Notes under the pieces: model-generated
Seen by the model: the letters and a program-made list of their open reading frames with translations, nothing else
The model's database searches: none
What the model was told of the DNA's origin: nothing
Position numbers and translations under genes: made by a program
Assembly: GCA_003602535.1 (NCBI GenBank)
Contig: QQSA01000071.1
Coordinates: 1-12,657, forward strand
From: Candidatus Poseidoniales archaeon
GTDB lineage: Archaea; Thermoplasmatota; Poseidoniia; Poseidoniales; Poseidoniaceae
Length of the DNA: 12,657 nt
Direction of reading: 5' to 3'
In this document: positions 6,042 through 12,657 of the stretch, in pieces
How positions within the stretch are numbered: the first letter of the stretch is position 1
Layout: every line of letters starts with the position of its first letter

Positions 6042-8339
6042 ATGGGTCGACCTAAATTGCTAGTGATGTTGCTGCTCGGCTTTTTGATTGCACCCCTAGC
6101 TAACGCTGCTGAAGGTAGAGCAGCACCCCAATGTGCCGAATTAGATCTGCAAGTTGCAATCTCTTCTAGCGAAGGTTTCACGGTAGATCCGGGCGCATGC
6201 GTAATTATAGACATTGGAGACCGGAATAATAGTGCCATTTTGGCATTTGACTATGAGGTGATGAATGATGCCATGGATGTATTGCTATTCAATGAAGATA
6301 CAATTTTACCTTACAATAATGGTCAAAATTATCGTAATTCCTTCACGGAAGAAGGCTCGTTTGAATCGATGATTGGTAATGAATGGTTTGATTGGTCTCC
6401 CCCGACGACGACTGTAAAGAATTGGTTTGTTGTGTTTGATAACACTGCCCATGATGGGGATGAAGGAATGGGTGACCAAGGGGGCATGTCGTCTAAATTC
6501 AAAATTCAATTAGGCACAATATCAAGTGAAGATTATCCATTAGTCCACGATACTTTCATTGTTGAATCTGGACAGAAAGTCAATCTTGCAACTTTCAATA
6601 CCGATGCAGGAACAGAGTTGAACTATTGGGTACATCCAATTGCAGGATCAGGAGATATCTTTGTCCAATCTGATAACCAGGTAAACGGCGATTCGTTCAT
6701 CAGTGATACAAATTCTGATGATTTCGGCGGCCAAGAGTTGACCCAATTGGATTGGGAGGTCGTTTCATATTTGGATTTGAAAAATCTAAATTTGATGGTT
6801 GAAGCTGGAAACACAGACCTACATTTCACAGTTAAGGCGTGGCTAGATCCTATACTTGCACCAACTATTGTTGATTATACAAATGGAACAACTGTAATCG
6901 GTGAGAAAATAGTTTTAGATGCCAGAAACTCACCAAATAAACAAAATCAAATCGTTTCATATTCATGGGATTTTGATTCAGACTTTATTGAAGACGCCTC
7001 GCAGGAATTAGTCGAAGCATCTTGGAGTTCTCCAGGTAACAAAATTGTCACATTAACCGTTCAATCTTCAAGCGGAGAAACAACATTAGCAAGTCATGTA
7101 ATTGAAGTTCTAGATGTGTCAGATCCAGTAGCAGTGATTACTGGTAGCGGCGGAGTTCAAGATATTAATGGGAACTGGAGATTATTACGAACAGCAGACT
7201 TAGTTCTGACTTCTACTAATTCAAATGATGATCACCAAATTGTGAATAGATCTTGGACAATAGATGGCGAAATAATGCAAAATTGTTTCCTAGATTGTAC
7301 ACTAAGTTGGTCTGATGTTGGAACACATAGTGTCAGTTTGAAAGTTACAGATGCTTCAGGTAATATCGGTTATCTAAATACTTCAATCAGTGTATATGAT
7401 GATACAAAACCGGTTTTAGTAACGAGTGATATTTCCGAAATCAAAGAGGTAGAGATGGGTGAAGAAATCGAATTCAAAGCCGGTGCTGCAGACTCTTGGG
7501 ACGACGCTAGCACTCTAATCTATACTTGGGATTTAGATTTGGATACCGATTCTAATGGCGATGGAGATACTTCAAACGATCCAGATTATACAGGTCGAGT
7601 TTTGAAAAAATCATTTGATACTCCCGGAGAACATCGCTTTGCGGTAACTGTTTATGATCAATCAGGTAATTCAGATTTTGAAGTGTTCACGGTCCAGGTT
7701 AACGAACCTCCTGCAGAGACAAATATATTCGGAATAGTAGCTATAATTTTCTTGATTATCATCGTTGTATCTGGAGTTGTATTGTTTGGATATAGAGGAG
7801 TTCAAAGAAGACATGCTATCGATTTGTTAGTTCAGAATGGATTATCACTTGAGGAAGCAACAGTTAGAGTTTATGAAATTGCAAAAACAACCAAACTTCC
7901 ACCGTTTGCAAAGGCAATCCAAATGGCAGGGATGTCCGACGGATCTCCTGTCAAATCTTCAGAGCAAGTAATGTCGGAAGAAAAGGCTAGAGAATTTGAA
8001 TCGATATACGGTAGCGAGTCTCAATCACAAATCGATCCAAATGCTGGATTCAGACCAAGTTACCAAGCTCCTCGGGTCGATCCCGCATTCGCAGATGCAG
8101 CATTAGCAGCATTTGCTGATGAGGTTGAACCGAAGCCTGTTTCGAAACCTAGTCCTGTATCGGGTAAAGTGAAGAGTGGAGGAGTCGCCCTGCCTGTATC
8201 AAATAAGCCTCAGACACATACACTGAAAAGCGACTGCAGTTCCTGTGGAATGCCATTTTCAGTGACAGTTCCTTCATCGGTTAATAGTGCAGTTGTCACC
8301 TGTCCATCTTGTGGAAGTGAACAATTATTCGAACGATGA
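6042..8339 (+). CDS. Type I membrane protein with PKD-like domains and cytoplasmic zinc ribbon
   Basis: The protein has 765 residues from ATG 6042. This start puts a signal peptide exactly at the N-terminus (MGRPK, hydrophobic core, cleavage near ANA-22); upstream TTG codons at 5988 and 6003 would overlap rnz. Residues 24-269 form a beta-rich domain with a WFVVFDN segment, perhaps emp24/GOLD-like, but I do not recognise it firmly. Three PKD-like domains follow (about 270-358, 360-453 and 455-553), marked by YSWDFDSD, RSWTIDGE and YTWDLDLD. The third has an Asp/Asn-rich calcium-type insert. One transmembrane helix spans about 562-583 and is followed by RGVQRR, so the C-terminus is cytoplasmic. 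The 180-residue tail has a helical segment (about 590-620), a Pro/Ser-rich linker and a zinc ribbon with C732-x2-C735 and C754-x2-C757. The layout suggests surface recognition linked to an inside interaction module. Function unknown. Confidence 0.88.
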   Translation: MGRPKLLVMLLLGFLIAPLANAAEGRAAPQCAELDLQVAISSSEGFTVDPGACVIIDIGDRNNSAILAFDYEVMNDAMDVLLFNEDTILPYNNGQNYRNSFTEEGSFESMIGNEWFDWSPPTTTVKNWFVVFDNTAHDGDEGMGDQGGMSSKFKIQLGTISSEDYPLVHDTFIVESGQKVNLATFNTDAGTELNYWVHPIAGSGDIFVQSDNQVNGDSFISDTNSDDFGGQELTQLDWEVVSYLDLKNLNLMVEAGNTDLHFTVKAWLDPILAPTIVDYTNGTTVIGEKIVLDARNSPNKQNQIVSYSWDFDSDFIEDASQELVEASWSSPGNKIVTLTVQSSSGETTLASHVIEVLDVSDPVAVITGSGGVQDINGNWRLLRTADLVLTSTNSNDDHQIVNRSWTIDGEIMQNCFLDCTLSWSDVGTHSVSLKVTDASGNIGYLNTSISVYDDTKPVLVTSDISEIKEVEMGEEIEFKAGAADSWDDASTLIYTWDLDLDTDSNGDGDTSNDPDYTGRVLKKSFDTPGEHRFAVTVYDQSGNSDFEVFTVQVNEPPAETNIFGIVAIIFLIIIVVSGVVLFGYRGVQRRHAIDLLVQNGLSLEEATVRVYEIAKTTKLPPFAKAIQMAGMSDGSPVKSSEQVMSEEKAREFESIYGSESQSQIDPNAGFRPSYQAPRVDPAFADAALAAFADEVEPKPVSKPSPVSGKVKSGGVALPVSNKPQTHTLKSDCSSCGMPFSVTVPSSVNSAVVTCPSCGSEQLFER
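8235..8312 (+). other. C-terminal zinc-ribbon (CxxC…CxxC) of the PKD membrane protein
   Basis: CSSCGMPF and CPSCGSEQ are separated by 18 residues, with a beta-hairpin-like VTVPSS segment between them. This is the rubredoxin-knuckle pattern that binds one zinc ion. It lies on the opposite side of the membrane from the PKD domains, in the reducing cytoplasm. Confidence 0.8.
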
Positions 8340-8378
8340 AACCGGTACTTCTCGCGCCCATGTGAGGGATGGTTTCAT
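8336..8378 (+). promoter_or_regulatory. 8-bp inverted repeat bridging the PKD-gene stop and the next gene's start region
   Basis: ATGAAACC (8336-8343) and GGTTTCAT (8371-8378) are perfect reverse complements with a 27-base loop. The left arm includes the TGA stop of the PKD gene. The right arm lies between the candidate starts ATG 8369 and GTG 8381 of the next gene. In a joint transcript the stem could mask or space the ribosome entry region. It could also be chance. Confidence 0.35.
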
Positions 8379-11300
8379 TTGTGAGTTTGAACCGAATTGG
8401 GTTGATGTCAGCAGATGGTGTGCGCGTACTCCACCGCGGAGTGCCACAACCTCTTGATTCCAAGAGGGTCGCAATCGCTCTCATCATAGTGATGTTCTTA
8501 CCAATTTTTAACCCGGTTTCTGCAGATGAAACAGTAGGTAGGGACGACTTCGGAGTCCTCGAAGCTATGGCTAACGCACTTACAAAACAGCAGAATTCTG
8601 GAGAGGATGAATTGGCTAGAAATAGTGCTGAAGCCGTTTTGAGTGCGTTAGAGTCCAGAGGTAGAGAAGTTGGCAATGGTGATGCTTTACTTGCTACGGA
8701 TGGCATTTTGGGCGATATTACAATGCGGCAGACAACACCGTTAGAGCCACTACATCCTCGACCTTACCAACTCTTGATGAATCCTGATACACATCCGGAT
8801 AGTTGGCCAGATAATCTTCTTGATACATTATTCGAACTACCTCCTACTTTTTCAGATCCACTAGCTTTTGGAGCTAATACTTACTCGCTATACATCAATT
8901 ATACAGCCCGTAATAATGGGCCGCAATACGAAGCTTGGGATTATGGAACTTTCACAGGTGACATACTTTCTTTAGAAGATACTGGTTTATTTGAAAATGC
9001 AGTTGATATCGATGGTGATGGAAGTAGTGATGTTGCAGTAGGCCTCTCAATAGTTGGTTTAGGAACTCGTGGAGAGGGATGGGATGTAACTTTAGGTGAT
9101 GGATTGTTGCCTTCTATTGAATCTATTTGGATAAGACCGAATTTCCAATGGAAGGTACGAGTTCTCGATCATAATGATCCACTTTGGGATGAAATGGCGA
9201 GTATGGAAGTTTCTTTGATGAAAGGTGTTGCATATGACCTTACATTAACAACTGAGGGAGAATCATATGCTCTTATCATCGACTCACGTTTCACACAACC
9301 TCCACATGATTTCCAGGTAAGAGTAGGTTTAGATAAAATGGAACTAAATGTGACAGGTACGGTAGGAAGTATCTTCAGCGCGTTAAATCCATTTGATGGA
9401 GTTGATGACTCATCTTTGGAAATAACTGAAGTTACAGCTCCATATGCCATCACCGTTTCAAACCCTGATCGTAATGCAGCTAACAAACAAACTGATTGTC
9501 AAGATTCTTCATGGTATGATCCAATCTTAGACCATGATGAAGAAAGTCGTAATCATAAATGTGGATATTCAATTGGAATCGGTTATGTCCACTATGATCA
9601 ACCAGATCTTGATGGAAATAGAGCACTAGATGAAATTGGATACATCGATGTTGGCCTGCATCCTGTTTTCGGAGAAACTTTGATTCCCGAAGAAGTTGAT
9701 TTAGTAATTAGAAATGATAATGCTGGTGAGAACTCATTCGACAACGTCGAAATATACAGTGACAAGGATGCTGACCTATGGTTCCATTATTTCGAGGACC
9801 GTTCTAATCATATTGAAGAAGGTGGCTTGTTAGGAAACATTACTGATTCCAGGGGCTGGGTTAGAGACTTACCTAAAGGAACATTACCACAAGAAGAGAT
9901 TGATGCCATATTTACTCTGATTGGGGAAGCTCCAGGTTCAGCAAACTTCCCTGGCGATATGCCAAATAGACTGTCACTGATAATTTCAATCAAAAATTAT
10001 ACTGCTGATGATTCCACAAATGTAGCAGGTGCAAATTTAATCTTAGATCCAAGTGATAATCGTTGGAACAGCCTGATACTAATTGCAGGTACAGAGCGTA
10101 TAGAGAGGATAGAGTATATGTCAACATTCCAAAGACACGGATTTGCTACTGACTCATCTTCAATGGAAGTGGAAATTGAAGATTTACCTGAAGTAGTAGC
10201 AGTCTTTGGAACCTTTGAGATACCATCTTCCAATAGAATAAGAGTGGAATTTGGTACTGCCCCTGACCTGCTAAGTGAAGTACTGGATAATGTGGTGTTA
10301 AATCTAGTCGAAATTGTACTTGATCTAGGAACAATTCTCAATGGTTTACCAGAAGCTATTGTTGGAACTGCTGGTGAATCTAGTGGAGAAATAATAGTTC
10401 AATTTTATAATCAAGTTAGAGAAACTTGGACAGACGGTTCAACTCGTCAAAATATGACGGCTGGCAGCATAAAATTGGCAATTGGCAGTAGCCCCCATCC
10501 AGTAATGGAAACAAACCACATTCTGTTAGGTGAAGATGTTGATTATACCAATTCATTAGGTAAAGTCGATGGAAGATATGGTTGGATAAATGACCCTCTA
10601 GTTCCAGTAGGAATGAGTGTTTCAGTTTCGGATATTTCCGGATTACGTTATTCTTACGTGCAGGAAACTGATTTGCGAACTATTTCGCTATCAGGATTAT
10701 CAGGAGATGAACTGATTATTGGACATTTGAACCATTCATCTAACACTACCGATGGTGAAGTAAGACAATTTGCATCGATATCTAATCGTCCGGAATTCCT
10801 TACTATTAGTCAACAAGGCACAGATATTGCTTACAATGCTTCAAGCGAGATTGGAACAATCACATACAGTGCTGAGGGCGGAGGCCAGTACAACGCTTTG
10901 AGACTCAATGACTTACCTTCAGAATTTGAATTAAAGTTAGGTGATACTCTTGCATTCATTTCCGAGCCATCAAAATCTCCTGAATGGAGACAAGGTATCG
11001 GTTCTGTAGAAGTGCAAATTTCTAATGCCACAACGCCATTGACAATGGATGATGATCATGCGAGATTCTGGATTGACCAAAATTCAGCAGAAGCCAGTAT
11101 GTCTCTCAAACTATCCGATTTAACTTCGATTATTCTTTACCCTCCAGATGAGCCAGGTGCAGTAGGAGATAGAGGTAATAGCCGGCTGGTTATGAATCGT
11201 TCAGCTTCTTCTCCATTCAGTGTGTTATTAGAAGATGTTAGTAATAGATCTGACAAATTCTTAGGACTATCCGGCAAGGTTTACCTCGATCCATTACCTG

Positions 11301-12657
11301 CAAATATTACACTTTCATTACCATCATCAGAAAAGTCAGATATCATATCTGTGCCAGAATTCGGTGATGCAGATGGAGTTCTATCACTTTCATTCTTCCT
11401 TTCTGGAATGATTGATTTTGGTTCATCTGTGAATGATTTTGCAATCGAAAGTATGGTCGATTTGGGAGATGCATCAAACATTAGGAACAATATGAGCCTT
11501 GGCCTAGATTTGCTTACAGGTGAAGAATTCGATATCACATTGGATGTCACTAAAGGCGTAAATGTTCAGAATCAACCAGAGTGGGTTCATGGAATTTCAG
11601 GTGAGGTTTTAGAGGCTACGGAACTTGTATTCAATTATACGAGATTGCCTGATTTTGTTGATAGTTCTAGAAAGGAAGTATCCGAAGCATTCGATGATTA
11701 TGCTCTTGATGCTAATGAGATCAAAAATATCAGCTCGATACTTAATCAGGTTGGATTTAACAATAGTTATGATATTGTGAAGGCATTAGAAGACGGCTAT
11801 ATCTCTCCCAGAGAGATGACTTTGTTAGATGTCAATAAAATCGCTTCCGAGGGATTAGAATTTGAACAAAGGCGTTCTTGGCATAGCCGAATCTGGATGC
11901 CACAATTACCAGCTGGTAAGATTAAATTGGGGTATGATGTTACAATTATTGACGACATTCCTACCTTTGACGTTGTAGCAGAAATGGATGGATGGACCCC
12001 TGCTCGCCCTGTTCTGACAGTCGAGTTAAATGGTCTGTCAAAAACAGACTCTTTACTGGTATTGACTGGATTAGATACAGGACTTTCTAGGGATGTTTCT
12101 TTAAGATTATCAATCTCAACCGAATCCGAATTGATAATACCCAGGACAACTATCGATATGGATTATAGTCTCGGTGAAAGAATGGATAGTGCAAGAGTTT
12201 TGCAAAATAACCAATTAAGAGGTATTAGAACCGAGATGATGTTGTTTGATGCCCCTGCTTCAGCAGGTTTGTATTCTAAAGTAGGAGATATTTTGCAAGC
12301 GGATTTAGAAGTCCCTCCATCTGATAGAATTGGATTAAATGCTGCAGATTCATTGATGCTGCAGCAGATGAGATTTGTAGATGGATTATGGTGGCCTTCA
12401 ACCATGTTCATCAGAGATGTGCCAGGTGAAATGCATTTGTTAGCACAACCGGCAACAGACTTTGACATCAATGAAGTAACAAGTTTCCAAGGCATGTTCG
12501 AAATGAGCTATTCCTCGAATAGTGACGATATGGATTTATTCATTGAAACCAAAGGGAAATCACAGAATACACGTAGTAGTAATCTAATGCTTGCAGAAAA
12601 TCTTCCAGATCGTTTCACGATGGAAGTTACAGATGACTATGGGGCGAAAATTTCAGC
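8369..12657 (+). CDS. Giant secreted protein of unrecognised family (3' partial, at least 1429 codons)
   Basis: One frame is open from ATG 8369 to the last base with no stop, so bases 8340-12657 are coding. Alternative starts are GTG 8381 (GAGGGAT ten bases ahead) and ATG 8405. Residues 35-52 (VAIALIIVMFLP then NPVSA) form a signal-peptide core, with cleavage predicted after Ala-52 and secretion expected. A helical stretch (about 57-98) follows. An FG-GAP-like calcium motif DIDGDGSSD then lies at 213-221. Most of the rest is beta-rich and Asp/Ser/Asn-rich, with scattered sequons. Only two cysteines are visible, at 377 and 398, close enough to form one disulfide. A charged, helix-like island (about 1108-1168) interrupts the beta pattern. 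No catalytic motif was seen and no family is recognised. A C-terminal anchor would lie outside the window. The 29-base gap suggests co-transcription with the PKD gene. Confidence 0.88.
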   Translation, partial: MVSFVSLNRIGLMSADGVRVLHRGVPQPLDSKRVAIALIIVMFLPIFNPVSADETVGRDDFGVLEAMANALTKQQNSGEDELARNSAEAVLSALESRGREVGNGDALLATDGILGDITMRQTTPLEPLHPRPYQLLMNPDTHPDSWPDNLLDTLFELPPTFSDPLAFGANTYSLYINYTARNNGPQYEAWDYGTFTGDILSLEDTGLFENAVDIDGDGSSDVAVGLSIVGLGTRGEGWDVTLGDGLLPSIESIWIRPNFQWKVRVLDHNDPLWDEMASMEVSLMKGVAYDLTLTTEGESYALIIDSRFTQPPHDFQVRVGLDKMELNVTGTVGSIFSALNPFDGVDDSSLEITEVTAPYAITVSNPDRNAANKQTDCQDSSWYDPILDHDEESRNHKCGYSIGIGYVHYDQPDLDGNRALDEIGYIDVGLHPVFGETLIPEEVDLVIRNDNAGENSFDNVEIYSDKDADLWFHYFEDRSNHIEEGGLLGNITDSRGWVRDLPKGTLPQEEIDAIFTLIGEAPGSANFPGDMPNRLSLIISIKNYTADDSTNVAGANLILDPSDNRWNSLILIAGTERIERIEYMSTFQRHGFATDSSSMEVEIEDLPEVVAVFGTFEIPSSNRIRVEFGTAPDLLSEVLDNVVLNLVEIVLDLGTILNGLPEAIVGTAGESSGEIIVQFYNQVRETWTDGSTRQNMTAGSIKLAIGSSPHPVMETNHILLGEDVDYTNSLGKVDGRYGWINDPLVPVGMSVSVSDISGLRYSYVQETDLRTISLSGLSGDELIIGHLNHSSNTTDGEVRQFASISNRPEFLTISQQGTDIAYNASSEIGTITYSAEGGGQYNALRLNDLPSEFELKLGDTLAFISEPSKSPEWRQGIGSVEVQISNATTPLTMDDDHARFWIDQNSAEASMSLKLSDLTSIILYPPDEPGAVGDRGNSRLVMNRSASSPFSVLLEDVSNRSDKFLGLSGKVYLDPLPANITLSLPSSEKSDIISVPEFGDADGVLSLSFFLSGMIDFGSSVNDFAIESMVDLGDASNIRNNMSLGLDLLTGEEFDITLDVTKGVNVQNQPEWVHGISGEVLEATELVFNYTRLPDFVDSSRKEVSEAFDDYALDANEIKNISSILNQVGFNNSYDIVKALEDGYISPREMTLLDVNKIASEGLEFEQRRSWHSRIWMPQLPAGKIKLGYDVTIIDDIPTFDVVAEMDGWTPARPVLTVELNGLSKTDSLLVLTGLDTGLSRDVSLRLSISTESELIIPRTTIDMDYSLGERMDSARVLQNNQLRGIRTEMMLFDAPASAGLYSKVGDILQADLEVPPSDRIGLNAADSLMLQQMRFVDGLWWPSTMFIRDVPGEMHLLAQPATDFDINEVTSFQGMFEMSYSSNSDDMDLFIETKGKSQNTRSSNLMLAENLPDRFTMEVTDDYGAKIS
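8471..8524 (+). other. Signal peptide hydrophobic core of the giant secreted protein
   Basis: The basic residues of DSKR are followed by AIALIIVMFLPIF, NPVSA and then acidic DET. This is a standard Sec signal peptide with an Ala-x-Ala-like end (V-S-A). The N-region before it is unusually long (34 residues from ATG 8369, 22 from ATG 8405), which favours one of the later starts. Confidence 0.75.

Noticed and set aside
8340..12657. A 4.3-kb stretch that could be read as intergenic, with only short minus-strand open frames
   Set aside because: The plus strand has one uninterrupted frame to the edge with a signal peptide and protein-like composition. The short minus-strand frames are its antisense shadows.

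Overview
The window looks like a piece of a planktonic marine euryarchaeon, most likely Candidatus Poseidoniia (Marine Group II) or a close relative in Thermoplasmatota. It carries an archaeal/eukaryotic-type ribosomal protein (L15e), an archaeal-type RNase Z and a small PRC-barrel protein. Three very large secreted or membrane-anchored proteins, with PKD, thrombospondin-type-3 and N-glycosylation-rich modules, flank this core. The taxonomic call is an inference from gene content and style; no database search was possible.

Layout: (1) 1-3180, +, the 3' part of a giant Asn/Thr/Ser-rich modular surface protein. It ends in five calcium-binding TSP3 repeats, an acidic stalk and a C-terminal membrane tail. 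(2) 3182-3889, -, a SpoU/TrmH-family RNA 2'-O-methyltransferase that converges on gene 1 with one base between the stop codons. (3) 3890-3992, a short divergent control region with two small inverted repeats and a TATA-like element. (4) 3993-6006, +, a housekeeping cluster: rpl15e, a PRC-barrel protein and RNase Z. Two of these genes have clear AGGTGAT ribosome-binding sites. (5) 6042-8339, +, a type I membrane protein with a signal peptide, an N-terminal beta-rich domain, three PKD-like domains, one transmembrane helix and a cytoplasmic tail ending in a CxxC/CxxC zinc ribbon. (6) 8369-12657, +, one uninterrupted reading frame of at least 1429 codons for a secreted giant protein of unrecognised family. 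It runs off the right edge, so bases 8340-12657 are coding and not an intergenic gap.

The information-processing genes (3182-6006) act in ribosome assembly and in tRNA or rRNA processing and modification. The flanking genes build the cell surface. The surface genes are AT-rich (about 28-35% GC in the 60-base lines I counted by hand), whereas rpl15e is near 48%. One module inside gene 1 (about 400-790) is conspicuously GC-richer than the rest of that gene, which suggests module shuffling. No rRNA, tRNA, CRISPR array, insertion sequence or replication origin was seen. Apart from the unseen parts of the two edge-truncated genes, every stretch longer than about 105 bases is assigned to a gene.
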